The notes under the pieces are model-generated. The model worked only from the letters and a program-made list of their open reading frames with translations, had not been told where the DNA came from and ran no database searches. This document shows positions 36,346-44,932 of a DNA stretch of 64,000 nucleotides, piece after piece. The stretch is from assembly GCF_009901525.1 (NCBI RefSeq), contig NZ_CP019288.1, forward strand, positions 1,364,001-1,428,000, in the 5' to 3' direction. The position numbers were made by a program, and so were the translations under genes. Source of the DNA: Kordia antarctica. GTDB taxonomy: Bacteria > Bacteroidota > Bacteroidia > Flavobacteriales > Flavobacteriaceae. Within the stretch, counting starts at the first letter, position 1, and every line of letters starts with the position of its first letter.

Positions 36346-37629
36346 ATGAATCCTTCAAGTCAATTATTACAACAAATATACAGTCTTTCCTTTTCCGTAA
36401 ACTCAGCATCCAATCTTCATTGGGATCAATCTGATTGTAAAAGCGGAATGATAGCAATGCAAAAATATGTAACTAAAGTAGCGAGTGATGTGTTGTCCGA
36501 AACAGCCGCTATTATTGGCGATTGGAAAGCAATTTGGGGACCAATTGTGTATGCAAATGATCCAACTTCAAATTCCGTTCATGCCGATAATACAATGGGA
36601 ATGTACTATAATGCAACTGAAAATGTAATCGTAATTGCCATTGCAGGCACAAATGTAAATTCGCCTTTTGGTTGGTTGGTAGAAGATTTTTCTGTGAATA
36701 AAACGATTGCTTGGGAATTGGTTACTGGTGTTCCAAATTCTGGAAATATTTCAAACGGAACGCACGTTGGACTTGATATTTTATTGAAGATGCAAAACAT
36801 AGAAAAAGATACGGTTGTCAGCGCATTAAAGAGTTTTTTAACGGCAAATCCTACTTTATCAGATGTGCAAATAGCTGTTGCTGGTCATAGTTTAGGAGGC
36901 GCATTATCGCCAACATTGGCATTGTATTTATCTGATACTAAGAATGATTGGGATCCGAATAGCAAAACGTCTCTTGGCGCTTTTCCAACGGCTGGACCAA
37001 CGCCTGGCGATGAAGGTTTTGCTTCGTATTATGAGAAGCAAATCAAGGCAAAGAAAATTTATTATTTAAGTCAGCACAACGCAATTGATGTCGTGCCACA
37101 TGCGTGGGAAAAAAGTGATATAGAAAAGATTCCAACAATTTATGAAAAGTATATTACGCCACCAAGTGATGCAAATCCGTCAGAAACTTTGACAGGAACA
37201 TTGGCTAGCACTTTGGCTTTGAATGCCTTAGCGACTAAAAATATTCTTGGTGTTCCTGTGAATCGGTATCAGCAAATTTCTCCTTCAACTACTTTAAATG
37301 GTACTTTTGACACCACAATTGATGCTACAATTTCAAAGAAATTAAAATATATAGAACTCGTACTTCCGTTAGCATTAGGAAAGTACGCCGCATATTTACG
37401 AAATTTAGCGCGTTTTGCCGGACAAGCCGCTGTACAACACACTTCTGAGTATCATACATTGTTGAATATTGTGCCGTTTATGACCGCATATGGGCACATT
37501 TTAAATGCGAATAAGCCGAAAGATCAAGTTGTATTGGAACCGTATGAATGTGCTGTAAAAGAGATTGCTAAGATCGATTTACAGAAAATTGATGAAGCTG
37601 CGATGTTATTGGCGAAGCATGAGCATTGA
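36346..37629 (+). CDS. Class 3-type lipase family protein
   Basis: 427 residues. The nucleophile elbow is VAGHSLGGALSP (Ser ~188), preceded by the lipase strand VIVIAIAGTN. A downstream HNAIDVVPHAW offers the Asp and His of the triad. No signal peptide is evident, so it is probably cytoplasmic or exported by another route. It stands alone on the plus strand just before a defence-gene cluster. Substrate unknown. Confidence 0.85.
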   Translation: MNPSSQLLQQIYSLSFSVNSASNLHWDQSDCKSGMIAMQKYVTKVASDVLSETAAIIGDWKAIWGPIVYANDPTSNSVHADNTMGMYYNATENVIVIAIAGTNVNSPFGWLVEDFSVNKTIAWELVTGVPNSGNISNGTHVGLDILLKMQNIEKDTVVSALKSFLTANPTLSDVQIAVAGHSLGGALSPTLALYLSDTKNDWDPNSKTSLGAFPTAGPTPGDEGFASYYEKQIKAKKIYYLSQHNAIDVVPHAWEKSDIEKIPTIYEKYITPPSDANPSETLTGTLASTLALNALATKNILGVPVNRYQQISPSTTLNGTFDTTIDATISKKLKYIELVLPLALGKYAAYLRNLARFAGQAAVQHTSEYHTLLNIVPFMTAYGHILNANKPKDQVVLEPYECAVKEIAKIDLQKIDEAAMLLAKHEH

Positions 37630-37849
37630 GCTTAGATTTAATTGTTCTTGAATAGTCTTTAATTAATTATTATTTAGAAGCAAAAATGTTTCCAGCAGAT
37701 CAGTTTGATTTGGTGGAGGGATTTTTTTTGGTTGAAACTGATTTAATTTGTAGAAACTCATTTGACTAGCAAAAACCAGTAGAAGTCCATGAGAACTTTT
37801 CTAAGTAGACTTGTAGTAGTAATTAATTTTAAGATTTTGGCAGTAGACT

Positions 37850-38488
37850 TTATTTAGGATTAATTACTTTGTAAATCTCTAGAATTTCAAAAAACAAATT
37901 CATTTCACATATCGCTTTGTTAGTATTTGCCTTATTAAACTTTAAACTTTTAGAATATTCCATCGCTATTTTTATATTTCCTTTAAGTTTTAAATAGATA
38001 TCGTTGTCTTGTTTAGTAAAATATTTTTGAGTTTTTTCGTAGTCTTTTAAGTATTTTTTTAACTGCTTTTCTGCGGAATTACAATCTGTAAAAAGTTTAG
38101 CTGTTTTTTCAAAGTGTAAAAGAAACCAAAATTCAACACAAGGATTATTGACTATAACAATTACATTCTTATTTTTTTCTACTTTCTCTTTAAGCTTTAC
38201 AAACAATTGCTCACTAGTCTCAGTTCTGTTTTGGGATTCACGAGTTTCCTTAATTATTACGTCATAATCAACTATCCAAAAGACTTTAGTGTAATCTTCT
38301 GCTAATTCGTCAACCATTTTGTATTGTTCAGATATACTTTTTTTACTCGGAAGCCTAGGTTCAATATTTATGTTAAGTTCTCTTTCATTCCTTTTTAACA
38401 TCTGTAAATACCAAACTTCTGTTTTTCCATCGACTACAAAAGCGAATGTCTTAGAACCTTTTATTGATATTTTCTTACTTTTTCTCAT
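37850..38488 (-). CDS. rloB: RloB-family protein
   Basis: 212 residues. The family pattern is FVVDGKTEVWYLQML near the N-terminus with a conserved Glu, VFWIVDYDV with acidic residues (~70-80), and NPCVEFWFLLHF (~120). The arrangement resembles a TOPRIM-like metal-binding core. It starts 4 bp after the stop of an RloA-like ATPase gene. RloA/RloB pairs were first noted inside restriction-modification loci, and the make-up is like AbiL-type abortive-infection pairs. RloB is the likely toxic or nuclease effector (inference). Confidence 0.82.
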   Translation of the reverse strand: MRKSKKISIKGSKTFAFVVDGKTEVWYLQMLKRNERELNINIEPRLPSKKSISEQYKMVDELAEDYTKVFWIVDYDVIIKETRESQNRTETSEQLFVKLKEKVEKNKNVIVIVNNPCVEFWFLLHFEKTAKLFTDCNSAEKQLKKYLKDYEKTQKYFTKQDNDIYLKLKGNIKIAMEYSKSLKFNKANTNKAICEMNLFFEILEIYKVINPK

Positions 38489-38492
38489 TAGA

Positions 38493-39788
38493 CTAGTACA
38501 GTTCTATATAGAAATCACCTAAATTAGGTCTACCCTTGAGTTTCCCACTTTTATAGGCATTTAAAACATTTGTTGTATCTCTAACTACAGAAGTGTCGAA
38601 ATCTGCGAGAGAATATAATTCAGTAGAGCAATCATTAGATTTGTTAGAAAACCAAATTGCATCATTTCTGAATATATCCTTATTATCTAATATTTCTCTA
38701 TTGTGAGTTGTAGCCAATATTTGAGAATTTTTAGTATTTACAAGAAATGATAAAACAAACTGAATATATAAATCTGGATGAAGTGAAGCTTCTAATTCAT
38801 CTATAGGAAATATATGGTTATTTTTAATTAGAAGAGCTAATAAACCTGCAAATCCATAGTATCTTTTTGTTCCCTGAGATTCTAGGTCAATAGGTAAAGT
38901 ATATTTATTACCATTTACAGTGTGTTCAAAATCAATATTTATAGAAGTTATTTTCCCTTCTTCTTTAAGTTTTTTGAATTTATCATTTGAAATTTTTAAT
39001 TGTTTTTCAATTAATTCAAAAATTTCAGAAGATATTTCTTTATCCTCTTCTTTAATTAAGATATCTGATATATGAAAATCTGCTTTTTTTAATATGTTTA
39101 TTACGTCAGTTTTTGATATTTCTTTATTATTAATTTTAGATGTAACGTAACCTTCTAATTCAGTTCTTGTGTAAACTAAAGGCTTCAAATAATTCCTAAA
39201 CCAATCAATAGTTTCGTTTAATTCAATAAAATCAATATTAGTTTTTAAAAAACCTCCTAAAACAGTATTGTTCCAAAGCGTGTTTGACTCAAGCGTTTTT
39301 TTAAACGTTTTGTCCTTTTTTATTTTGCTACCAAATTCGATTTCTGTGAATTGATGTATTAAATCTGTTTTTCTTTTAAAAACATTTGCTTTTTTGGGAT
39401 TATAATTATCCAGTTTCTCACTTACAATTGCTTCTTCAGTAAACTCAACTTTATAATCATATCTTACATTGTTATGAATAAAGTCAATTGACAGTTTTGA
39501 TGTTTTATTTGGAGTTTCTTGATCAAAAAGAAAAGGACGAAAATTTAATTCATCTGTTTTCTTTTCTTCTGGGTCAAGTACTATATCACGTAGAAATTCT
39601 AAACCATTTAAAATTGTTGTCTTACCAGATGCATTAGCTCCATATATTAGAGCTAACTTTAGTAACCTAAAGCCGCCTGAGTGTATAATATAATAGTCCT
39701 CTAAGTGTTCAGATTTATCGGCTTCAAAAGTCAATGTCTGCTTATCTTTTACAGAACCGAAATTTTCTAGGCTATAATTGATTATCAT
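38493..39788 (-). CDS. rloA: RloA-like AAA ATPase
   Basis: 431 residues of the AAA15/OLD-like group. Walker A is IYGANASGKTTIL (~48-60). The signature-like TLPIDLESQGTKRYYGFAGLLALL and Walker B HIFPIDELEASLHPDLY, with an H-loop QILATTHN, lie at ~300-375. A helical insertion fills the middle. It forms an operon with the RloB gene, 4 bp apart. Its likely role is the sensor/ATPase of a two-gene phage-defence system. Confidence 0.85.
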   Translation of the reverse strand: MIINYSLENFGSVKDKQTLTFEADKSEHLEDYYIIHSGGFRLLKLALIYGANASGKTTILNGLEFLRDIVLDPEEKKTDELNFRPFLFDQETPNKTSKLSIDFIHNNVRYDYKVEFTEEAIVSEKLDNYNPKKANVFKRKTDLIHQFTEIEFGSKIKKDKTFKKTLESNTLWNNTVLGGFLKTNIDFIELNETIDWFRNYLKPLVYTRTELEGYVTSKINNKEISKTDVINILKKADFHISDILIKEEDKEISSEIFELIEKQLKISNDKFKKLKEEGKITSINIDFEHTVNGNKYTLPIDLESQGTKRYYGFAGLLALLIKNNHIFPIDELEASLHPDLYIQFVLSFLVNTKNSQILATTHNREILDNKDIFRNDAIWFSNKSNDCSTELYSLADFDTSVVRDTTNVLNAYKSGKLKGRPNLGDFYIELY

Positions 39789-39921
39789 TTCTTTATTTCT
39801 AATTTGTAAGTTATTTTCAAATTAACAATAATTAATTTAGTTTATCATGTTTTTAAGGTTGAATTTTACTAATGAATTACAATCCTTAGTTCATCACATT
39901 AATTTAAATACCACCAAAACC

Positions 39922-39966
39922 AAAAATGTTCCCAAAAAATCATCACGATTCCATGGGAACATTTTC
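39922..39966 (-). terminator. Terminator after MoxR-type ATPase gene
   Basis: A perfect 12-bp stem AAAATGTTCCCA/TGGGAACATTTT with a ~19-base loop, about 50 bp past the minus-strand stop at 40016 and followed by TTTGG. The carB terminator near 46460 has a very similar stem and loop. Confidence 0.75.
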
Positions 39967-40015
39967 TATTTAAGTTTAAATCAATATTAGATGAAAGTTA
40001 CAACTAATTATTCCA

Positions 40016-41464
40016 CTAGAAATGCTTGCTAAAGCCAGCCGAATCAAATTTAAAAGCAGTATTATTCTCCGATTTATCCAATTTGTTATTAATTGATAAA
40101 GCCCATAAAACCAATTCCATACAAAAAGCTTGATCTTCTTTGGACATTTCAGAAGCATATTCTTCAACAACAGCCACTAAAGGTTTTACAGTGTTTAGAT
40201 TCGTGTAGAATTCGTCATCTGTATCTGTATAGTTTAATTCAAGATAATTCTCTTCAAACCAATTTATTACGTCTGTGTAGGTTGTTTTTACACCATGTTT
40301 TTCTAGTTTTGGAACTTGTGGAAATATACTTTCAAATTGTACCATTACCGCAGTGTCAATCAGTATTTTTGCTACCTCATCTGCTCCTTCTTGTTCACCT
40401 TCGTATACGAGTTCAATTTTCCCAGTAATGGACGGAATGATAGACATGAAATCTACCAAACGAATCGTTGTTTTTTCTGCCTCAGTTTCAATTAATCGTA
40501 ATTTTGCTGCTGCAATTAGGTTTTCCATCGCACTAATTGTTAGACGCGCACTTACGCCACTTTTTGCATCTACATATTCGCTGTTACGTGCTGCAAAAGC
40601 GACTTCTTCTAAAAGGTTTTTTGCCAAATTAGGAACTTGTATTGCCAATGAATCTGCCTTTGAAATTCGCGCTTCTTGCTCCGTAATTTTTCGCGCAAGC
40701 GCAATTGATTTTGGATAATGCGTGAAAATCTGAGAACCAATTCTATCTTTTAATGGCGTAACAATACTTCCTCTGTTTGTATAATCTTCGGGATTTGCAG
40801 TAAATACAAATTGAATATCAAGTGGCATTCTTAGTTGAAATCCACGGATTTGAATGTCACCTTCTTGCAGAATATTGAATAAAGATACTTGAATTCGTGC
40901 TTGTAAATCGGGAAGTTCATTGAGTACGAATATGGAACGATTTGCGCGAGGAATCATTCCATAATGCAATACACGTTCATCCGAATACGGCAATTTTAAC
41001 GTAGCCGCTTTTATAGGATCGATATCGCCAATTAAGTCTGAAACATTTACGTCTGGTGTTGCTAATTTTTCATAGAAACGATTTGATCTGTGAATCCAAG
41101 AAATCGGTGTTTCATCGCCATGTTCGGCTATTAAATCTCTTGCGTATTTGGAAATTGGTTGAAATGGACTGTCATTAATTTCAGATCCTTTTACAATTGG
41201 CATGTATTCATCGAGCAAATCCACCATACTTCTTGCTATTTTGGTTTTTGCTTGTCCTCGCAAACCCAATAAATTGATATGATGTCCTGCAAGAAGTGCT
41301 TTTTTTAATTGCGGCACCACCGAATCTTCATAACCCCAAAGTCCTTCAAATACTGGCTGATTCGCTTTGATTCGAGCAATTAAGTTTGCTTGAATTTCTT
41401 CGTTAATTGTTTTGTTTGTATATCCTGAATCTTTTAATTCTTTGAATGTGATTTGTTTTTTCAT
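40016..41464 (-). CDS. MoxR-like (Mg-chelatase ChlI family) AAA+ ATPase
   Basis: 482 residues. AAA+ core: Walker A-like LLGLRGQAKTKIARSM (~65-80), Walker B SIFVLNELPDLQ, sensor VFTANPEDYTNRG, and the arginine-rich ISAMENLIAAAKLR helix. Magnesium-chelatase-type ATPases work with VWA-domain partners; one lies immediately upstream on the same strand (41631-42785). Together they probably act as a metal-inserting or protein-remodelling chaperone pair. Substrate unknown. Confidence 0.88.
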   Translation of the reverse strand: MKKQITFKELKDSGYTNKTINEEIQANLIARIKANQPVFEGLWGYEDSVVPQLKKALLAGHHINLLGLRGQAKTKIARSMVDLLDEYMPIVKGSEINDSPFQPISKYARDLIAEHGDETPISWIHRSNRFYEKLATPDVNVSDLIGDIDPIKAATLKLPYSDERVLHYGMIPRANRSIFVLNELPDLQARIQVSLFNILQEGDIQIRGFQLRMPLDIQFVFTANPEDYTNRGSIVTPLKDRIGSQIFTHYPKSIALARKITEQEARISKADSLAIQVPNLAKNLLEEVAFAARNSEYVDAKSGVSARLTISAMENLIAAAKLRLIETEAEKTTIRLVDFMSIIPSITGKIELVYEGEQEGADEVAKILIDTAVMVQFESIFPQVPKLEKHGVKTTYTDVINWFEENYLELNYTDTDDEFYTNLNTVKPLVAVVEEYASEMSKEDQAFCMELVLWALSINNKLDKSENNTAFKFDSAGFSKHF

Positions 41465-41518
41465 GTATTTTTTTTATTCTTTTTCAATAGTTATATAGCA
41501 GTGTGAAAAAACTTGAAA

Positions 41519-41605
41519 AGCGTCATTCTGAATTTATTTCAGAATCTCATCATGCTAATTTTCAAGGTTTGTGTGAAACTGAATCAAGTTCAGTTTGACG
41601 TAAAT
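41519..41605. repeat. Dispersed palindromic intergenic repeat
   Basis: CGTCATTCTGAATTTATTTC at one end and, inverted, CGTCAAACTGAACTTGATTC at the other form an imperfect ~87-bp palindrome between the VWA and MoxR genes. A half copy (GCGTCATTCTGAACTTGATT) recurs near 50945. Confidence 0.65.
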
Positions 41606-41630
41606 TATACTTTTCAGACAACAGCTTCGC

Positions 41631-42785
41631 TTATATTCTATTTTTTCTATTTTTTTCGTAATCTTCAAAAATCATTTGTCCGAGTCCCGAAAGTCCAGTT
41701 AGAAATGCTTTTCCGTTGTTTTGTTCTGTGAAAAGTTCTACAAAATGTCGTAAATACGGATCTTGGGCAATCATAAATGTAGTGATCGGAATTTTTAATT
41801 TTCTCGCTTGCGCTGCTTTGTTCAAACATTTTTTAACGATCATTTCGTCCAAACCATTGCTATTTTTGTAAAATTCTCCTGAAGGCAATTGAATACAACT
41901 TGGTTTTCCGTCCGTAATCATAAAAATTTGTTTGTTGGTGTTTCGCTTTCTACGAAGAATGTCCATTGCTAATTCCAATCCGGCAACGGTATTTGTATGA
42001 TACGGACCCACTTTTAAATACGGCAAGTCTTTGATTTTAATTGGCCAAGCTTCATTTCCAAATACAATGATATCGATGGAATCTTTTGGATATTTGCGAT
42101 TGATTAATTCAACTAACGCCATTGCAACTTTTTTCGCTGGCGTGATGCGATCTTCTCCATACAGAATCATGGAATGACTGATATCAATCATTAAAACCGT
42201 ACTCATTTGTGCTTTGTGCTTGGCTTCCTCAACGATGAGATCATTTTCTGTTAGGCGTAAATCTGAGATTCCATTATTGATTTGTGCATTTTTTAAGCTC
42301 TCGGTCATATTTACCATTGCTAAATCATCTCCGTATTGAAACGAACGATTGTCTCCATCGCGCTCATCTCCTACGCCAATTTTTGTGGTTTTATGATTTC
42401 CAATCCCGCTCTTTTTTAGTTTACCAAATATCTGATCTAACGCATATTCACGCAAAGCAGCTTCTAGTTTTGCTGTTAGAATATTTTTGCCTTTTCCTTG
42501 ACCAGCTTTGCCTTTTTCAGGATTGATTTCTTCTTTGATGTATCCACGTTTCTTGAGGTCTTCTTCAAAATCTTGGATTGAATATTCTGCGTTGAAGATT
42601 TCATATTCTTTGTCAAGCATTGCTAACCACTCAAATGCTTCTTCAATATCACCAGATGTATGCGTAATCAAATCTTTAAAGATATTAAACACTCGATCAA
42701 AATGTGATATGTCTTTCGGACTGTGTTTACTGAATGTAAACCCTTTTCCAAAATTAAAATTTGTCTCTTTCATGTGTTCGCTCAT
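41631..42785 (-). CDS. VWA-domain protein partnering MoxR ATPase
   Basis: 384 residues, no signal peptide. The C-terminal VWA domain (~190-370) has a MIDAS-like MIDISHSMILYG and FMITDGKPSC. The N-terminal half is helical and charged, with a Gly/Lys-rich linker (GKAGQGKGKN). This is the usual cytosolic partner of MoxR-type ATPases. It is upstream of the ATPase gene with a 166-bp gap that contains a dispersed repeat. Confidence 0.85.
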   Translation of the reverse strand: MSEHMKETNFNFGKGFTFSKHSPKDISHFDRVFNIFKDLITHTSGDIEEAFEWLAMLDKEYEIFNAEYSIQDFEEDLKKRGYIKEEINPEKGKAGQGKGKNILTAKLEAALREYALDQIFGKLKKSGIGNHKTTKIGVGDERDGDNRSFQYGDDLAMVNMTESLKNAQINNGISDLRLTENDLIVEEAKHKAQMSTVLMIDISHSMILYGEDRITPAKKVAMALVELINRKYPKDSIDIIVFGNEAWPIKIKDLPYLKVGPYHTNTVAGLELAMDILRRKRNTNKQIFMITDGKPSCIQLPSGEFYKNSNGLDEMIVKKCLNKAAQARKLKIPITTFMIAQDPYLRHFVELFTEQNNGKAFLTGLSGLGQMIFEDYEKNRKNRI

Positions 42786-42960
42786 TTTCTTTTTCAGTTC
42801 ATCTAGCTTATAATTATGAAGATTTGCACCAGATTATTCTTTTTCTATAAAAATACGGGAAAGATTGCAGATAGGCAATTTGTGTGGAAGTGGTTTGTTA
42901 TTATTTGGAAGTGTTTTAGATTGAAGATGTTTTGAGTAAGATTTTCAAGTGATGACTAAA

Positions 42961-43122
42961 TCATTTCTTTTGTAGCCATTCTTTCATTTCAGAAATTACT
43001 GTTTCGCTATCAACAAAATTTCCGTTTTCAATATCTTTTCGTCCAGCTTCAATAGCTTCATTTTTCTCAGCAGATAATTAATACAAAGCTTGTTCGGAAG
43101 TATCAAAAATTATTCCTAGCAT
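42961..43122 (-). pseudogene. Broken antitoxin-like gene
   Basis: Read from ATG at 43122, the frame gives MLGIIFDTSEQALY, then a TAA stop, then LSAEKNEAIEAGRKDIENG followed by a tail ending EMKEWLQKK and a stop at 42961. The second part is clearly related to the antitoxin at 43478-43714 (LNAEQKSAIAEAREQIKNG, tail EIDEWLNK). The first residues match the start of the 73-aa protein at 43806-44027 (MLGTILET). It looks like a hybrid or truncated antitoxin inactivated by a stop. Confidence 0.7.
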
Positions 43123-43184
43123 ATTTTTGACTTGAATTAAAGGGTTAATAACTAACTATAAACATATACATTAGTAGTGGTAGA

Positions 43185-43493
43185 CTATTTTCGCAATATT
43201 CTTTCTAATCTTTTTGGATTTTGTCTGCTGTCCCAAATTGTAAGAATCAATAAACGATCTTTTAAGTCAACTTCATAAATTATTAGGTAATCACTAACGA
43301 TTTTAATTCGCGCGTTTGTGTAATCTGTTGATTTTCCAATTTCTGAATATTCTGATATTAGTCTTACAGCTTCTTTGAAGAGTCTGTTTAGTTTTTTGCT
43401 ATAAGTGTTGGATTTGTTTCTCTTATTCCAATATATAAAAATTTCTTTTCTGTCATTTTGTGCTCTCCTTGACCAAATTATTTGTTTAACCAT
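43185..43493 (-). CDS. ParE/RelE-family toxin
   Basis: 102 residues with the RelE/ParE fold pattern: IIWSRRAQNDRKEIFIYW at the N-terminus, RLFKEAVRLISEYSEIGK in the middle, and DYLIIYEVDLKDRLLILTIWDSRQNP at the end. Its start overlaps the antitoxin gene by 16 bp, as is usual in type II toxin-antitoxin operons. The target (gyrase or ribosome) cannot be told from sequence. Confidence 0.85.
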   Translation of the reverse strand: MVKQIIWSRRAQNDRKEIFIYWNKRNKSNTYSKKLNRLFKEAVRLISEYSEIGKSTDYTNARIKIVSDYLIIYEVDLKDRLLILTIWDSRQNPKRLERILRK

Positions 43494-43714
43494 TCGTCAA
43501 TCTCTTGGTTTGCTTGTTCATTTGTCAAATAGTCACCATTTTTAATTTGTTCTCGTGCCTCAGCAATCGCAGATTTTTGTTCCGCATTGAGCTTGTAGAT
43601 TTCTTCAATTTCATTTTCAAGATTTAAGAAACGATAAAATTCCTCCAGTAGATTTTTATTTTTAGATAAGTTAATCTCGTTAATTAATTTCTTTTTGATT
43701 TCTATTGCTTTCAT
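43478..43714 (-). CDS. Type II antitoxin
   Basis: 78 residues, acidic and helical. The C-terminal part (SAIAEAREQIKNGDYLTNEQ, EIDEWLNK) is the toxin-wrapping region typical of antitoxins paired with ParE/RelE toxins in Bacteroidota. It lies directly upstream of and overlaps the ParE-type gene by 16 bp. Confidence 0.82.
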   Translation of the reverse strand: MKAIEIKKKLINEINLSKNKNLLEEFYRFLNLENEIEEIYKLNAEQKSAIAEAREQIKNGDYLTNEQANQEIDEWLNK

Positions 43715-43805
43715 AACACAAATATTTTAACAAGATACTTTTTTTTTATCAAATGGATACTTAGCTTTTAAATTTTACGAAATAGTCAATTTTATTTAAT
43801 CCGTT

Positions 43806-44027
43806 CTATTTATTCTTCGCTTTATCAATTAGGTTAAGCATCCCAGAAAATTTATCTTCAATTTTTTCCCAACCCAATCTATCTCCATACGAAATAAGAT
43901 TTACGATTCCCATATTTATTTCTGCCCAAGCTTGTGAGTGTAAGAATTCTAATAGTTCTTTATCTTCTTTTGAAAGTTGTTCTCTATTTTCTAATCTTTT
44001 GATAGTTTCTAAAATTGTTCCTAGCAT
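43806..44027 (-). CDS. Hypothetical protein, 73 aa
   Basis: A small soluble helical protein (MLGTILETIKRLENREQLSK, then WAEINMGIVNLISYGDRLGW). No family recognised. Its first residues match those of the broken antitoxin at 42961-43122, so the two loci share an ancestor or recombined. It is placed between a toxin-antitoxin pair and a Septu pair. Confidence 0.55.
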   Translation of the reverse strand: MLGTILETIKRLENREQLSKEDKELLEFLHSQAWAEINMGIVNLISYGDRLGWEKIEDKFSGMLNLIDKAKNK

Positions 44028-44260
44028 ATTTTTTGACTTGAATTATTATATTTCAAAAATAGTGGTTTATTTTTAATGTTGAATGATTTGGTTTTGAAAA
44101 AGGTTTTATGTTTGTGTTTGTGATGTTGTTGTATATGAGTAATTGCGTGTTTTGAACAGTGAATTCAGTAAATGAAATACGAATTTAGAAAGTCCGTTTG
44201 AACTTTCGTAAATAGGCAAAAACCAGCAATTAATTTTATACGGTGTTAGGCACCGGCTTT
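44028..44260. other. Intergenic stretch with possible cassette boundary
   Basis: Around 44215-44255 is GCAAAAACCAGC, then AATTAATTTTATA, then a hairpin CGGTG-TTAGG-CACCG just beyond the PtuB stop. GTTAGGC matches the integron core consensus GTTRRRY, but no matching R'' site is apparent. Words of this stretch recur beyond the RloB stop near 37770. Confidence 0.3.
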
Positions 44261-44929
44261 TTAATCGAAATATTGTTCAAATTCATCTTTCATCACTTCA
44301 TTTCCACGAATTATAGATCTTTTAAATGAAGTGAAATTTGACGATTTACTTAAATGTCTTCTAATATTTGCAAGAAAAAGAGCCTTATCATCTTCAGCGA
44401 AACCATCCTCAAAGTATTGGAACAAGTATTTCTGAAAATCTTTAATTTCCGTTAAAATATTATTTCTCAAATTCGAAGATTCAATAGTTTTTAGTTTTGT
44501 AGTCCCATTGTATACATCATTTAATAAATTTACTGTGGTTGTTGTAGATGGATTAGTGTCTAAAGCTTCGACAATAACTTTTTCCTTAGGAAATGGTTTG
44601 ATGTAAACTTTTACTCTATTTTCTATGTCTTCTGCTATATTTGTGCAATCTATTAAATTTATGTATCTATCAGACTTAATATTATTACAATGACCACAAG
44701 ACCAAAACAAGTTATTCCAGTTGAATTTTAAATCCATATCTCCTTTATGTGGTCTAAAATGCTCAACATTAATTGTGGTAGGTTCTTTGAACTCACAGAT
44801 GTAACATTTATTTTTAAAGTCCGTTTTAATAGTTTCTAAAACGACACCGCACTTATAATCTCCACTTGCTTTAGCTTTTTCTGTTTCGAGACAAACTGGT
44901 GCAGGTTGTGATTTTTCAAAATATACCAT
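44261..44929 (-). CDS. ptuB: Septu HNH nuclease PtuB
   Basis: 222 residues with an HNH nuclease of the PtuB type: a zinc pair KCYICE, the catalytic stretch TINVEHFRPHKG, and NLFWSCGHCNNIKSD with the second cysteine pair. All within ~40-90. It begins 3 bp after the PtuA-like ATPase gene. PtuA and PtuB together form the Septu anti-phage system, in which PtuB cleaves DNA. Confidence 0.85.
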   Translation of the reverse strand: MVYFEKSQPAPVCLETEKAKASGDYKCGVVLETIKTDFKNKCYICEFKEPTTINVEHFRPHKGDMDLKFNWNNLFWSCGHCNNIKSDRYINLIDCTNIAEDIENRVKVYIKPFPKEKVIVEALDTNPSTTTTVNLLNDVYNGTTKLKTIESSNLRNNILTEIKDFQKYLFQYFEDGFAEDDKALFLANIRRHLSKSSNFTSFKRSIIRGNEVMKDEFEQYFD

Positions 44930-44932
44930 AGC

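Noticed and set aside
40353-40718. 121-codon plus-strand ORF opposite the MoxR gene
   Set aside because: Shadow of the minus-strand MoxR-type ATPase, whose motifs are clear.
40016-42785. MoxR/VWA pair as a dedicated phage-defence system
   Set aside because: Such pairs are widespread housekeeping-type chaperones in Bacteroidota; location beside defence genes alone is not enough.
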